This document shows, piece by piece, positions 33,597 through 43,687 of a stretch of 64,000 nucleotides of DNA. The translations under genes were made by a program, and so were the position numbers. Under the pieces are notes generated by a model, which had not been told where the DNA came from, did not search any database, and worked only from the letters and a program-made list of their open reading frames with translations. The DNA is from Pseudomonas sp. FP453 (GTDB taxonomy: Bacteria > Pseudomonadota > Gammaproteobacteria > Pseudomonadales > Pseudomonadaceae), in NCBI RefSeq assembly GCF_030687495.1, contig NZ_CP117435.1:4344501-4408500 (forward strand), written 5' to 3'. The stretch's first letter is position 1. The number at the start of each line of letters is the position of its first letter.

Positions 33597-33646
33597 GCCA
33601 ATAATCCGTCACTATTCGGGGATTCATAGATCTACGGAAAGGCAAG

Positions 33647-33662
33647 AGCAAGTGTTATGCCA
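33647..33662 (-). promoter_or_regulatory. Sigma-54 promoter of the fliL operon
   Basis: On the minus strand the sequence reads TGGCAT-N5-TTGCT, one change from the -24 consensus with perfect spacing to a good -12 box. It lies about 51 bp upstream of the fliL start, as expected for a FleQ-dependent class II operon. Confidence 0.75.
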
Positions 33663-33706
33663 GAGTTGTCTGGTAATGCGAGGAAGCAGCTACACCCCAA
33701 ATCAAC

Positions 33707-33796
33707 TGTGGGAGCTGGCTTGCCTGCGATAACGGTGTGTCAGTGAATACATCTGTCACTGATAGATCGCTATCGCAGGCAAGCCAGCTCCCACAT
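33707..33796. repeat. REPIN between fliL and fliK
   Basis: TGTGGGAGCTGGCTTGCCTG and its inverse CAGGCAAGCCAGCTCCCACA lie 90 bp apart end to end. The centre carries a second inverted pair (CAGTGAATAC/ATCTGTCACTG). Confidence 0.93.
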
Positions 33797-33816
33797 GGAC
33801 CGCGTTCCTGCTGGGA

Positions 33817-35133
33817 TCAGGCATAGTAATCGACGGCGCTGGAGCCGATCACCGTTGACGTCACCGGCGCAACCGCTTCAGCCACTTCAGCATGGGCACC
33901 GCTGTCACTATCACCCCCACGCCCACCGATACCACTCACGCCACGCGCCTGGCCCTGCTGCTGTTGCTGCTCCTGGCCACGGGACTGGTCCGACACGTTC
34001 ACATCCACCTGTCCCATGCCCTGCTGGGCAAACATCTCGCGCAGGCGCCCGGACTGGCTTTCCAGCGCTTCACGCACCACGGCATGGCCGCTCATGAAGC
34101 TGACCTGGGCCTGCTGGTCCGCCGTCATATTGACTTTGATATCCAGGCGCCCCAATTCCGCTGGCTGCAACTGGATCTCGGCGGACTTGAGGTTTGCGCT
34201 GGACAGGTACATCACGCGGTTGACCACTTCTTCGGTCCAGCCGCTCTGGTGCATGGCCAACGGCGTGTTAGTGGCCGGCGGCAAGGCATTCGCGGTTTTC
34301 GGCGTGGCGGCCTGGGTCAACGCAGCCAGGCGGTTGGCGAAGTCATCGACACGGGTGTCGCTGCTGGCGCCCTTCAAGTCCTTGAGACCGTCTTCGATCA
34401 GCCCGCTGAAGGCCTTGTCGCCACCTTGGTCAGTGCTGTCCTTGGCGGCTTGCTGGTCGACCATATTGGCCAGGCCAGCCGTGAAGTTTTGCGCAGCGGT
34501 GGGCTGGTCCAGGTTTGGCGCAGGTTTCTGCGGCGACTGGCTGCTGGCGGAGACGTGGCCGCCCTGCTCCATCGCCAGGCGTACGGCCGGCATGGAATCG
34601 AGGGGGTCCGCCTCGGGGTCGAAGGCTGGCTGCTTGACCTCATCGGTCACCACCAGCGGTGCGGTGGCCACGGGCGCAGGCTTGCTGTCGTCAGTAACAG
34701 TCACCACCGGCACGACTACAGCCGGCGTGACCGTTGCCACCAAGGCCGGGTCGACTGCCGGGTCAGTGGGAGGCTGCTGCGCCAGGGCCGGGCCGACAGG
34801 TTTGTCGTCATCCGTGCTGGCGCTGTCGTCGGACTTGGCGGGCGGTTTGGCAGGCAAAGGATTGCCGCTATCGGCAACCGCCGGCTTGCTGGCGGCAGGT
34901 TTGTCATTGCTGTCCACCTGCTTGGCATTGGCGTCGGCAGGCTTGTCGCGTGTGGTTTTTGACGGCGCGTCGTCGGCCTTTGCCACCGGTTTTGCCCCCT
35001 GGCTGGCGAACACCTGGGCAAAGCCGGCGCCCTTGTCACGCGGCTCCACGGCCGCTGCCGGGGGGTTGGCAGCGGGCGCTTGCGGCTTGGCCGCAGGGGC
35101 AGCCTGGAGGAGCGAATTCGGGGCGACTGGCAT
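33817..35133 (-). CDS. fliK: Flagellar hook-length control protein FliK
   Basis: The ATG at 35133 (MPVAPNSLLQ) begins the protein; the upstream open frame runs through a REPIN and is not coding. The 438-residue product is Pro/Ala/Asp-rich and probably disordered over the first 250 residues. It carries the C-terminal hook-length domain: AEIQLQPAELGRLDIKVNM, a LREMF segment and a Gln-rich tail. FliK measures hook length and triggers the FlhB switch. Confidence 0.93.
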   Translation of the reverse strand: MPVAPNSLLQAAPAAKPQAPAANPPAAAVEPRDKGAGFAQVFASQGAKPVAKADDAPSKTTRDKPADANAKQVDSNDKPAASKPAVADSGNPLPAKPPAKSDDSASTDDDKPVGPALAQQPPTDPAVDPALVATVTPAVVVPVVTVTDDSKPAPVATAPLVVTDEVKQPAFDPEADPLDSMPAVRLAMEQGGHVSASSQSPQKPAPNLDQPTAAQNFTAGLANMVDQQAAKDSTDQGGDKAFSGLIEDGLKDLKGASSDTRVDDFANRLAALTQAATPKTANALPPATNTPLAMHQSGWTEEVVNRVMYLSSANLKSAEIQLQPAELGRLDIKVNMTADQQAQVSFMSGHAVVREALESQSGRLREMFAQQGMGQVDVNVSDQSRGQEQQQQQGQARGVSGIGGRGGDSDSGAHAEVAEAVAPVTSTVIGSSAVDYYA

Positions 35134-35239
35134 AGGTAAAGGTCTCCACTGCATGGGGTCGGGGATGCAGTAACAGGAGATAGAGCAAGAGTCGGGCCAG
35201 GTTGCCGAGTGCGACTTGAAATGCGGGAGCTGGCTTTTC

Positions 35240-35327
35240 TGTGGGCGCTGGCTTGCCTGCGATGCGGGCAACTCGGTATTTCAGTTAAACCGTGGTGATG
35301 CTATCGCAGGCAAGCCAGCTCCCACAG
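35240..35327. repeat. REPIN between fliK and hptB
   Basis: The left arm TGTGGGCGCTGGCTTGCCTG (one change from the consensus) and the inverted right arm CAGGCAAGCCAGCTCCCACA enclose 88 bp. A further degenerate REP-like GCGGGAGCTGGCTTTTCTG lies just left at 35224. Confidence 0.9.
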
Positions 35328-35328
35328 G

Positions 35329-35676
35329 TCAGAGCTGGAAGCGCTGGCGCTCCGACTCATACAGCGGCCGCACCAGCGCAAATTCGTGATCGATCTGATC
35401 CACCAGCTCACCCAAGTCACTGCCAGGCGCCTGCGCCGACTCCGCCTCCAACCGCTGGCACAACTGCGCCAGCCGCACCGCGCCCAGGTTGCCGCTGCTG
35501 CCCTTGAAGCTGTGGGCGATGCGCCCGAGCGCCTTGGCGTCATCCCGCGCCTTGCGCAGCGCTTCGACGCGCTTTTGCGAATCGTCGAGGAAGGTATCCA
35601 GCAAGCGCGGATACTCACCTTCCATCACTTCCTGCAACCCCGATAACACGTCCGGGTCCAGATGAATCTCAGCCAC
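35329..35676 (-). CDS. hptB: Histidine phosphotransfer protein HptB
   Basis: The 115-residue Hpt domain carries the phosphorylatable His55 in IAHSFKGSSGNLG. It lies downstream of a phosphatase-type response regulator and an anti-sigma antagonist. This matches the P. aeruginosa hptB-hsbR-hsbA module, where HptB receives phosphate from hybrid sensors (RetS and others) and passes it to HsbR. The module links the Gac/Rsm network to motility and surface attachment. Confidence 0.88.
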   Translation of the reverse strand: MAEIHLDPDVLSGLQEVMEGEYPRLLDTFLDDSQKRVEALRKARDDAKALGRIAHSFKGSSGNLGAVRLAQLCQRLEAESAQAPGSDLGELVDQIDHEFALVRPLYESERQRFQL

Positions 35677-35706
35677 TTGTTCGCTCCTTGATCAAGAATC
35701 GGCGGA

Positions 35707-37425
35707 TTATGCCTGAGCCGGCCACGAAAACTCCACGCAGACGCTCCGCCCGCCGTCGGACCAGTGCACGTCGCCGCTCAATTGACGCACCAGGTTCAGC
35801 CCCCGGCCCGACAGGCGATCAACCTCCAGCGGGCGCGCCAGCACCTGTTCCACGTCAAAGCCGGCGCCGCTGTCTTCGATGCGCAACGACATCTGCCCGC
35901 CCGTCGCCGTCGGCACCACCTGCACGTGCACCCGCACGTAACCGCCGCTCAACTGCGCCAACCGCTCGTTGCGCTGGCGATAGTAGTCGGCAAAACCGTG
36001 CACATCCCGCTTGAGCCGCGAGTCCAGGCCCAGCACGCCGTGCTCCAGGGCGTTGGAATACAGCTCGGCCATCACGCTGTACAACGCCCCGCTGCGCTCG
36101 CGCAGGCCGTGGATTTCCAGCAACAGTTGCAGCAAGTACGGCAACGGGTTGTAGCGCTTGAGGGTCTCGGCGCGAAACTCGAAACTCACCGACCAATCCA
36201 GCGGGCACGACTGGCTGCTGTCGGTATACAGTGGCCCGGTCGCGCGCAGGGACTGCCCGGCTTGCAGGGTGATTTCCACCATGCTCACGTCATCCCGCGC
36301 CTCACCGCGAAACCCGGCCAGGGCTTGCTCGATCTCGGCAAACAAAAGGTCGGGCTCGCGGTTGGCGGCAAATACCTGATGCAGGCGCTCGACGCCAAAC
36401 AGCTGGTCATTGCTGTCAGCCGTGTCGAGCACGCCATCGGAGAGCAAAAACACCCGGTCACCCAGGGCCATCGGCCACACCTCGGTGCGGTCATCGAAGG
36501 CTTCGGCCGACAGCACGCCCAACGGCAGATGCCGCGGCACCAACGCCGTGCGCTTGCCGCTGGCGACTTCATGCACATAGCCTTCGGGCATGCCGCCGTT
36601 CCACACTTCCACCACACGGCGCTGGGTGCTCAGGCACAACAGGGTGGCGCAGCAGAACATGTCCACCGGCAGGATGCGTTTGAGCTTGACGTTCATCTCC
36701 CGCAGGATCTGCGCCAGGCCGTAGCCCTTGGCGGTCATGCCGTAGAACACTTCCGCCAGGGGCATGGCGCCCACCGCCGCCGGCAAGCCGTGGCCGGTGA
36801 AGTCGCCCAGCAACACATGCATATCGCCCGACGGCGTATAGGCCGCCAGCAACAGGTCGCCGTTGAACAGCGCATAGGGCGATTGCAGGTAGCGGATATT
36901 CGGCGCGGCGTTGATACAGCCCGAATGCGCCACCTTGTCGAACACCGCCTTGGCCACCCGTTGCTCATGCAGCAGGTAGTCGTGGTGCCGGGCGATCAGG
37001 TCGCGCTGTTGCAACACCGTGGCCTGCAAGCGGCGCAGGCGATCCATGGCGTTGATCTTCGCCGCCAGGATCAGCGGGTTGTAGGGCTTGGCCATGAAGT
37101 CATCGCCGCCGGCATCCAGGCACTGGGCCAGGGCCGAACTCTCACGCAGGGAGGTGAGGAAAATCACCGGCACCAAGGTTTCGCCGGCCAATTGCTTGAT
37201 CTGGCGTGCCGCTTCAAAACCATCCATCACCGGCATCAGCGCGTCCATCAACACCAACTGCGGGCGCTCGCGGGCAAACACTTGCACCGCGTCCAAACCA
37301 TTGCTGGCGGTGAGCACCTGATGCCCCTGGCGCCGCACGATGGTGGACAACAACAGCAGGTCGGTGGCGCTGTCTTCGGCGATCAGCACCGTCAGCGGCT
37401 CAAGCACGGGGGCCAGGCCGCTCAA
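35707..37425 (-). CDS. hsbR: Response regulator HsbR (receiver, PP2C phosphatase, HATPase)
   Basis: The 572-residue protein has three modules. Residues 10-130 are a receiver with Asp61 (LVLMDALMPVMDG). Residues 190-390 are a PP2C/SpoIIE-type phosphatase (GDFTGHGLPAAVGAMPLAEVF, FLLSDGVLDT). The C-terminal 150 residues are an anti-sigma-type HATPase (YSNALEHGVLG, RIEDSGAGFD, GRGLNLVRQL). The P. aeruginosa counterpart controls the phosphorylation state of HsbA by opposing kinase and phosphatase activities. Its start overlaps hsbA by 4 nt. Confidence 0.9.
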   Translation of the reverse strand: MSGLAPVLEPLTVLIAEDSATDLLLLSTIVRRQGHQVLTASNGLDAVQVFARERPQLVLMDALMPVMDGFEAARQIKQLAGETLVPVIFLTSLRESSALAQCLDAGGDDFMAKPYNPLILAAKINAMDRLRRLQATVLQQRDLIARHHDYLLHEQRVAKAVFDKVAHSGCINAAPNIRYLQSPYALFNGDLLLAAYTPSGDMHVLLGDFTGHGLPAAVGAMPLAEVFYGMTAKGYGLAQILREMNVKLKRILPVDMFCCATLLCLSTQRRVVEVWNGGMPEGYVHEVASGKRTALVPRHLPLGVLSAEAFDDRTEVWPMALGDRVFLLSDGVLDTADSNDQLFGVERLHQVFAANREPDLLFAEIEQALAGFRGEARDDVSMVEITLQAGQSLRATGPLYTDSSQSCPLDWSVSFEFRAETLKRYNPLPYLLQLLLEIHGLRERSGALYSVMAELYSNALEHGVLGLDSRLKRDVHGFADYYRQRNERLAQLSGGYVRVHVQVVPTATGGQMSLRIEDSGAGFDVEQVLARPLEVDRLSGRGLNLVRQLSGDVHWSDGGRSVCVEFSWPAQA

Positions 37426-37727
37426 CTGATGTCGAACAGTTTGTCGAAGTTGGAGATGGCGAGGATCTTGCGCACATCGGAATTGCTGTTGACCACCTGC
37501 ACGTCCGCGTTGTCACCGCCGGCGTGATCACGCAACAGCAGGAGCATGCCCAGGGCCGAGCTGTCCATGTAGGTGGTGTCTTTCAGGTCGACCACGTACA
37601 ACTCGGGCACCTTGTAGAAGCGTTCGTAGGATTCGCGAAACGTCTGGTGGCTGCCGAAATCGAACCGACCCTTGATCGCGATCGTCAACTTCTTCCCGTC
37701 CAGGGATACTTCAGACTCGACTGACAT
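37422..37727 (-). CDS. hsbA: Anti-sigma factor antagonist HsbA (STAS domain)
   Basis: The 101-residue STAS protein has the phosphorylation-site loop YMDSSALGMLLLLRDHAG, with Ser56 as the expected acceptor. In P. aeruginosa HsbA in one state binds the anti-sigma factor FlgM, freeing FliA, and in the other state promotes a diguanylate cyclase. It is the first gene of the hsbA-hsbR-hptB unit, here placed between fliJ and fliK. Confidence 0.9.
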   Translation of the reverse strand: MSVESEVSLDGKKLTIAIKGRFDFGSHQTFRESYERFYKVPELYVVDLKDTTYMDSSALGMLLLLRDHAGGDNADVQVVNSNSDVRKILAISNFDKLFDIS

Positions 37728-37803
37728 GTGACTGCTTCCTTGTCATTGGCGGTAGACACAGGTTTAGCAGCTGAACGCCACAGCAGCAACACAGAGGATC
37801 AAA

Positions 37804-37892
37804 TGTGGGAGCTGGCTTGCCTGCGATAGCGGTGTATCAGTGGGCTCATCTGTAGCTGATGTACCGCTATCGCAGGCAAGCCAGCTCCCACA
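37804..37892. repeat. REPIN between fliJ and hsbA
   Basis: TGTGGGAGCTGGCTTGCCTG and its inverse flank a centre with GATAGCGGTGTATCAG and its near inverse. Total length is 89 bp. It sits between the end of the fliE-fliJ operon and the start of the hsbA unit. Confidence 0.93.
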
Positions 37893-37910
37893 GTAGGTCA
37901 GTGGTGATGG

Positions 37911-38360
37911 TTAGTATTGGGATTGGCGCGGGAGGCGCTGTGATAACTCATCCAGCAGCTTTTGCTCACGCTTGTCTTCCAACGCCCGCGCTTCGTCGAT
38001 GTAGCGTTGCACCAGCTTGCGCAAGCCCTCGACCCGGGCGTACGCCTGCTGCCAGCTGTCGCGGGCCTTTTCGAAGTTGTTCTGGTGCCAGAGCAGGCTT
38101 TGGCGCTGTTGGTCGACGGCGGTTTCCAGCTGATTGAGAAAGCCCTGGTAGCCCATCAACCATTGGCCCGACACGCCCTGGGTGCCGCGTTCGATCCACT
38201 GTTGCTGGTATTCGCCGCGAAAGCGCTCCAGGTCGCCGAGCTTGCTTTCCGCCAGGCGCACCTGACCCTGGAAATACCCCAGGCGTTGCACCGCGGTTTT
38301 TTCGGCCTTTTCGGCCATGTCCACCACTGGCGCCAGGCGCGACGAACGAGTGCTGGCCAT
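37911..38360 (-). CDS. fliJ: Flagellar export chaperone FliJ
   Basis: The 149-residue protein is almost entirely coiled coil (LGYFQGQVRLAESKLGDLERF..., VDQQRQSLLWHQNNFEKARDSWQQAYARVEGLRKLVQ). It is a soluble export component that links the FliI ATPase to FlhA. It is the last gene of the fliEFGHIJ operon, 3 bp after fliI. Confidence 0.94.
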   Translation of the reverse strand: MASTRSSRLAPVVDMAEKAEKTAVQRLGYFQGQVRLAESKLGDLERFRGEYQQQWIERGTQGVSGQWLMGYQGFLNQLETAVDQQRQSLLWHQNNFEKARDSWQQAYARVEGLRKLVQRYIDEARALEDKREQKLLDELSQRLPRQSQY

Positions 38361-38363
38361 GGC

Positions 38364-39722
38364 TTAGCCGCCCGGTGCCGGGGCGAAGATCGAGTTCAGG
38401 TGCGCTTCGCTTTCGCCCATGCTGATTTTGTCGTTGAGGCCCTGGCGCAGGTAGGTCACCAGTTGCGGTTGCAGGGCAATCGCCAGGTCGGTGTCGCGGT
38501 CGCCACCGGCCACGTAGGCGCCGACGCTGATCAAGTCGCGGCTCTGCTGGTAGCGCGACCACAGCTGCTTGAACTGCTGCGCCCGCGCCATATGCGTCGG
38601 CGTGACCACCGACGGCATCACCCGGCTGATAGACGCTTCGATGTCGATGGCCGGGTAGTGCCCCTCCTCCGCCAAACGTCGCGACAGCACGATGTGGCCG
38701 TCGAGCACGCCCCGCGCCGAGTCGGCAATCGGGTCCTGCTGGTCATCGCCTTCGGACAACACAGTGTAGAACGCGGTAATCGAGCCACCCCCGGCCTCGG
38801 CGTTACCGGCACGCTCCACCAGCTTGGGCAGCTTGGCGAACACCGACGGCGGATAGCCTTTGGTGGCGGGCGGCTCGCCGATGGCCAGGGCGATTTCCCG
38901 CTGGGCCTGGGCGAAACGGGTGAGCGAGTCCATCAGCAACAGGACGTTCTTGCCCTTGTCGCGAAAATATTCGGCGATGCGCGTGCAGTACATGGCGGCG
39001 CGCAGGCGCATCAGCGGCGCATCATCCGCCGGCGAGGCGACCACGACTGAACGCTTGAGGCCTTCTTCGCCGAGGCTGTGCTCGATGAATTCCTTCACCT
39101 CGCGGCCCCGTTCGCCGATCAGCCCGACCACGATGATGTCGGCCTCGGTAAAGCGGGTCATCATGCCCAGCAACACCGACTTACCCACGCCGGTACCGGC
39201 AAACAGGCCCAGACGCTGGCCACGGCCGACCGTCAACAAACCGTTGATACTGCGGATGCCCACGTCCAGCGGCTGGCTGATGGGGTTGCGCTTGAGCGGG
39301 TTGATCGTGGGGCCGTCCATCGGCACCCAGTCTTCGGCTTTCATGCCGCCCTTGCCGTCCAGCGCACGGCCGGCGCCGTCGAGCACGCGGCCGAGCATGC
39401 TCATGCCCATGGGCAGGCGGCCGGTGTCGGCCAGGGGCACCACGCGGGCGCCGGGGGCAATACCCGCCAAGCTGCCGACGGGCATCAGGAAAATCTTGCT
39501 GCCGGAGAAGCCCATCACTTCGGCTTCGACCTGCACCGGGTGGTAGCTGTCGTCGTTGATCACCAGGCAACGGCTGCCCATGGCGGCGCGCAAGCCTTCG
39601 GCTTCGAGGGTCAGGCCGACCATGCGCAACAGGCGCCCTTCAAGGATCGGCTGGCCGGGCAACTCCGTGGCCTCGGCATAACCGCTCAGGCGCTTGGCGA
39701 AGCTGGTGCGATCAAGGCGCAT
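38364..39722 (-). CDS. fliI: Flagellum-specific export ATPase FliI
   Basis: The 452-residue F1-beta-like ATPase has the Walker A motif [11 protein letters not shown], Walker [19 protein letters not shown] and the [23 protein letters not shown] region. It energises unfolding of substrates in the export apparatus. It overlaps fliH by 11 nt. Confidence 0.96.
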   Translation of the reverse strand: MRLDRTSFAKRLSGYAEATELPGQPILEGRLLRMVGLTLEAEGLRAAMGSRCLVINDDSYHPVQVEAEVMGFSGSKIFLMPVGSLAGIAPGARVVPLADTGRLPMGMSMLGRVLDGAGRALDGKGGMKAEDWVPMDGPTINPLKRNPISQPLDVGIRSINGLLTVGRGQRLGLFAGTGVGKSVLLGMMTRFTEADIIVVGLIGERGREVKEFIEHSLGEEGLKRSVVVASPADDAPLMRLRAAMYCTRIAEYFRDKGKNVLLLMDSLTRFAQAQREIALAIGEPPATKGYPPSVFAKLPKLVERAGNAEAGGGSITAFYTVLSEGDDQQDPIADSARGVLDGHIVLSRRLAEEGHYPAIDIEASISRVMPSVVTPTHMARAQQFKQLWSRYQQSRDLISVGAYVAGGDRDTDLAIALQPQLVTYLRQGLNDKISMGESEAHLNSIFAPAPGG

Positions 39723-40476
39723 CGGGGGCGTCCAGGTCCACGCTCAGATCTGGCTCGGCCGGGTTCAGCACCTGCTCGTGGGCCTGATCCAGCAGCTTGG
39801 CCATGATCTGGCTGATGCGGGTTTCCACCGTGGCATCGATGCGGCTGTGTTCGGTTTCGACGCGGCAACCACCGGGCTGCAACGCCGCGTCTTCGACGAT
39901 GCGCCAGGTTTCTTCATGGCGCTCGCGCAGGGCTTTGACCTGTTCGAAATCCTGCGGGTTGATGTACAAGCGCACATTGCCGACGCCCAGGGGCAGCAGC
40001 TTGAGGGCTTCACGCATGACGCTTTCGATATGGCTGGAATCGAGCACCAGTTCGCGCTGGATCACCTGGCGCGCGATGTGCTCCACCAGGCCGACCATGG
40101 ATTTCTCCAGCTGCGAATCCTGCTCGGCAATCGGCTCGAACAGGCTGCGCATCAGGCGCTCCAGGCTGCCCAGCTTGGCGCTGAGCGCGGCCTCGGCTTC
40201 CTGGCGGACCTTGAGGGTGGAGCTGCGAAAGCCGTCTTTTTCACCGGCGGCGAAGCCTTCGTTGTAGGCCTCCTGGCGGATGCTTTCCAACTCTTCGAGG
40301 GTCAGTGGCTGGACTTCGTCCAGCGGCACTTCTTCCATTTCCACCGGCAGTTCGGGTTCCGGCTCAGGCTCGGGTTCCGGCACATGCGGGTCGAAGCTGG
40401 GCAACGACCAGATGTCGAACCCGCCGACATCCCGCGCGCGAATCAGATCGCTGGGCGTCTCATCTTTGTTCGACAT
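39712..40476 (-). CDS. fliH: Flagellar export ATPase regulator FliH
   Basis: The 254-residue protein has an acidic run of alternating Pro/Glu ([12 protein letters not shown]) near residue 36-47, a central helical region and a C-terminal V-ATPase-E-like domain ([39 protein letters not shown]). FliH holds FliI at the base of the export gate. Its start is 10 bp from the fliG stop. Confidence 0.95.
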   Translation of the reverse strand: MSNKDETPSDLIRARDVGGFDIWSLPSFDPHVPEPEPEPEPELPVEMEEVPLDEVQPLTLEELESIRQEAYNEGFAAGEKDGFRSSTLKVRQEAEAALSAKLGSLERLMRSLFEPIAEQDSQLEKSMVGLVEHIARQVIQRELVLDSSHIESVMREALKLLPLGVGNVRLYINPQDFEQVKALRERHEETWRIVEDAALQPGGCRVETEHSRIDATVETRISQIMAKLLDQAHEQVLNPAEPDLSVDLDAPDAP

Positions 40477-40486
40477 GGGGCGCGCC

Positions 40487-41506
40487 TTAGATCATTTCTT
40501 CGCCGCCCTTCCCGCCGAGAACGATTTCTCCGGCTTCGGCCATACGGCGGGCAATGGTGAGGATTTCTTTCTGCGCCGTTTCCACGTCGCTGACGCGCAC
40601 CGGGCCCTTGGCTTCGAGGTCGTCGCGCAACAGTTCGGACGCACGCTTGGACATGTTCTTGAAGATCTTCTCCTTGACGCCTTCGTCCGAACCCTTGAGG
40701 GCCAGCACCAGCACGTCGGAGGACACTTCGCGCAGCAACGCCTGGATGCCACGGTCGTCGACATCGGAGAGGTTGTTGAACACGAACATGAGGTCTTCGA
40801 TCTGGCCGGACAGGGTGTCGTCGATCTCGCGGATCGAGTCCATCAGCTGGCCTTCGACCGAGCTGTCGAGGAAGTTCATGATGTCGGCGGCACGCTTGAT
40901 ACCACCCAAGGTGGTGCGCGCGGCATTCGAGTTGCCGGAGAACTGCTTCTCCAGGATCGTGTTGAGTTCTTTCAGCGCCGCCGGTTGCACGGTGTTCAGC
41001 GACGACACGCGCAGGATGATGTCCAGGCGCACTTTGTGGTCGAAGTGGCCGAGCACTTCACCGGCCTGGTCCGGGTCGAGGTACGCGACGACGATGGCCT
41101 GGATCTGCGGGTGTTCGAAGCGGATCACGTCGGCAACCGCGCGCGGTTCCATCCACTTGAGGCTGTCGAGGCCACTGGTGTTGCCGCCCAGCAGGATGCG
41201 GTCGATCAGACCGTTGGCCTTGTCTTCGCCCAGGGCCGAAGTGAGCATCTTGCGGATGTAGCTGTCGGAGCCGACGCCCAGGCTGGTCTGGTCGCCGACG
41301 ATTTCGACGAACTCGCTCATCACCTGTTCGACTTGCTCGCGGTGCACATTGCGCATTTGCGCCATGGCCACGCCGACGCGCTGAACCTCTTTGGGGCCCA
41401 TGTGACGCAGCACTTGGGCGGCATCGGTTTCACCGAGGGACAGCAGCAGAACCGCCGCTTTGTCGACCTTGGTGAGCTTGGCAACAGCGGCTCGATTATC
41501 ACTCAT
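40487..41506 (-). CDS. fliG: Flagellar motor switch protein FliG
   Basis: The 339-residue protein matches FliG throughout: KAAVLLLSLGETDAAQVLRHMGPKEVQ at the N-terminus, the EHPQIQAIVVAYLDP segment, and the C-terminal torque-generating helix (FVFNNLSDVDDRGIQALLREV). It overlaps the fliF stop by 8 nt. It links the MS ring to the stator. Confidence 0.96.
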   Translation of the reverse strand: MSDNRAAVAKLTKVDKAAVLLLSLGETDAAQVLRHMGPKEVQRVGVAMAQMRNVHREQVEQVMSEFVEIVGDQTSLGVGSDSYIRKMLTSALGEDKANGLIDRILLGGNTSGLDSLKWMEPRAVADVIRFEHPQIQAIVVAYLDPDQAGEVLGHFDHKVRLDIILRVSSLNTVQPAALKELNTILEKQFSGNSNAARTTLGGIKRAADIMNFLDSSVEGQLMDSIREIDDTLSGQIEDLMFVFNNLSDVDDRGIQALLREVSSDVLVLALKGSDEGVKEKIFKNMSKRASELLRDDLEAKGPVRVSDVETAQKEILTIARRMAEAGEIVLGGKGGEEMI

Positions 41507-43280
41507 CTGCGTTGATCCACTCTTTCACGACCTGGGCCACACGGCCCGGGTCTTCTGCCACCAGACTTTTGATTGCATTCAACTGCGCGTCGTACCCTTC
41601 GCTCGGGCTTGGCAACAGGATGCTTTGCGGGCCGCCGAGGCTGACGCGGTCGTTGGCCAGTTCGCCGTCCAGGCCGCCCATGCCACCCAACTCGACGTCG
41701 CTGCCACCAAAGGCTGCCAGTTGTTTCTTGCTGCCATTGCCGGTGATGTTGTTGAGCACCGGGCGCAGCACGCCGAACACCAGCACCAGGATGAACAACA
41801 CACCCAGCACTTGCTTGACGATGTCCCAGAACCACGGCTGCGTGTAGAACGCCGCTTCGGCGATCACTTCACCACGCTCGGCGGAGAACGGCATGTTGAT
41901 CACGCTGACGCTGTCGCCACGGCTGGCGTCGAAACCGACCGCGTCCTGCACCAGGCGGGTGAAGCGCGCCAGTTCATCGGCGCCCCACGGCGCACGGGTG
42001 ATGGTGCCGTCTGCCGCGTTGACCTTGACCTGATCATCGACCACCACCGACACCGACAGGCGATTGACGCGGCCCTGTTGCTGCTTGGTGTGGCTGATGG
42101 AACGGTCGAGCTCGAAGTTCTTGGTGGACTGGTTACGCTTGTCCGCCGGGTACGGCGCGAGCATCGGCTGGCCGGTGGCCGGGTCCATGATCTGCTGGCC
42201 GTTGGCGTCCAGCAGCGGTTGGCCCGGGGCGATGGCGCCCGCGGTGGCTGCGGCGCCACCCGTGGTTTGCGGCGCCGAGGCTGGTGCAGGTGGCTGGTTG
42301 CTCAGGGCACCCGGCACACCTTGCGGGCCACTGCTGGCGGTGCGTTGTTCGCTGGTGGACTGCTCGCTGCGCAGCGCGGGCTGGTCCGGGTTGAATTGTT
42401 CGGAGGTCGACTCGACGGCGCTGAAGTCCACATCGGCCGACACTTCCGCCTTGTAGCGGTCGTTGCCGAGCACCGGTTGCAGGATGTTGTGCACGCGCTG
42501 GGTGAGCATGCTTTCCATGCGGCGGCTGTAGTCGAATTGCTTGCCGGCCTGGGTCAGCGCGGAGTTCTCGGCCATGTCCGACAGCAGGTTACCCTTCTGG
42601 TCGACCACGGTGATCTGCGACTTGCTCAACTCAGGCACGCTGGTGGCCACCAGGTTGATGATCGCCAGCACCTGGCCAGGCTCGAGGGAGCGGCCGGAGA
42701 ACAGCTCCACCAGCACCGAGGCGCTTGGCTTGCGCTCATCGCGCACAAACACCGAGCTTTTCGGAATGGCCAAGTGCACGCGGGCGCCCTTGACGTTGTT
42801 CAGGCTGGAGATGGTGCGGGCCAACTCGCCTTCCAGGCCGCGACGGTAGCGGGTGGCTTCCATGAACTGGGAAGTCCCCAGGCCCTGGTCTTTGTCGAGG
42901 ATTTCAAAACCGATATTGGCGTCGGACGGCGTCACGCCGGCGGCGGCCAGCTTCATGCGCGCACGGGCCACGTCGTCGGCCTTGACCAGCAAGGCGCCGG
43001 AGTTGGGCTCAACGGTGTAAGCGATGTCGGCGGCGGCGAGGGTTTCCATGATCTGCTTGGAATCCATGCCCGCCAGGCTGCCGTACAACGGGCGGTAATC
43101 CGGTTGCTGCGACCACAACACCACGGCAAAACCAATCGCCACGCTGGCAGCCAGGCCGACCATCAGGCCCACCTGACGCAACATGGTCATTTCGGAGAGG
43201 TTTTCCAGGAACGACAGGCCAAACAGCGGCGGCTTGCCGTCTGCCTTGGCGGGTGCGTTGTCCACGACTGCTTCTGCCAT
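41499..43280 (-). CDS. fliF: Flagellar MS-ring protein FliF
   Basis: The 593-residue protein has a membrane helix near residues 40-55, ring-building motifs in the periplasm (YRPLYGSLAGMDSKQIMETL, VRVHLAIPKSSVF-like segment), a Ser/Ala/Pro-rich loop around 330-380 and a second membrane helix near 460. The C-terminus (KSLVAEDPGRVAQVVKEWIN) binds FliG. It is the second gene of the fliE operon. Confidence 0.96.
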   Translation of the reverse strand: MAEAVVDNAPAKADGKPPLFGLSFLENLSEMTMLRQVGLMVGLAASVAIGFAVVLWSQQPDYRPLYGSLAGMDSKQIMETLAAADIAYTVEPNSGALLVKADDVARARMKLAAAGVTPSDANIGFEILDKDQGLGTSQFMEATRYRRGLEGELARTISSLNNVKGARVHLAIPKSSVFVRDERKPSASVLVELFSGRSLEPGQVLAIINLVATSVPELSKSQITVVDQKGNLLSDMAENSALTQAGKQFDYSRRMESMLTQRVHNILQPVLGNDRYKAEVSADVDFSAVESTSEQFNPDQPALRSEQSTSEQRTASSGPQGVPGALSNQPPAPASAPQTTGGAAATAGAIAPGQPLLDANGQQIMDPATGQPMLAPYPADKRNQSTKNFELDRSISHTKQQQGRVNRLSVSVVVDDQVKVNAADGTITRAPWGADELARFTRLVQDAVGFDASRGDSVSVINMPFSAERGEVIAEAAFYTQPWFWDIVKQVLGVLFILVLVFGVLRPVLNNITGNGSKKQLAAFGGSDVELGGMGGLDGELANDRVSLGGPQSILLPSPSEGYDAQLNAIKSLVAEDPGRVAQVVKEWINADE

Positions 43281-43296
43281 GACTTAAATCTCGTCC

Positions 43297-43626
43297 TTAA
43301 ACCGGCATCTGCATGATGTCTTGATAGGCTTGAACCAACTTGTTACGCACCTGGGTCAACGCCTGGAACGACACGCTGGCTTTTTGCGAAGCGACCATCA
43401 CATCGGTGAGGTCCACGCCGCTTTTGCCGATTTCGAACGCGGTGGCCAACTGGCTGGAGGCTTGCTGGGTGTCACTGACTTTATTGATCGCCTGGCCGAG
43501 CATGTCGGCGAAGCTGCTTTGGCCCAATTCCGGCGCTTGCGCGACGGATTTCGGTTGAGCCATGGCATCCATTTGCATGGAGCGCATATCCAACATCAAC
43601 CGATTGAACTCAATACCCTGGCTCAT
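43297..43626 (-). CDS. fliE: Flagellar hook-basal body protein FliE
   Basis: The 109-residue protein has the FliE features [18 protein letters not shown] and [32 protein letters not shown]. It joins the MS ring to the rod. A near-perfect sigma-54 promoter lies about 62 bp upstream, and it starts the fliEFGHIJ operon. Confidence 0.95.
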   Translation of the reverse strand: MSQGIEFNRLMLDMRSMQMDAMAQPKSVAQAPELGQSSFADMLGQAINKVSDTQQASSQLATAFEIGKSGVDLTDVMVASQKASVSFQALTQVRNKLVQAYQDIMQMPV

Positions 43627-43687
43627 GACCTTCTCTCTCCGACAACCCGCAAATTTTTGACACTACGCCGCAATTACTAGGGGAAGT

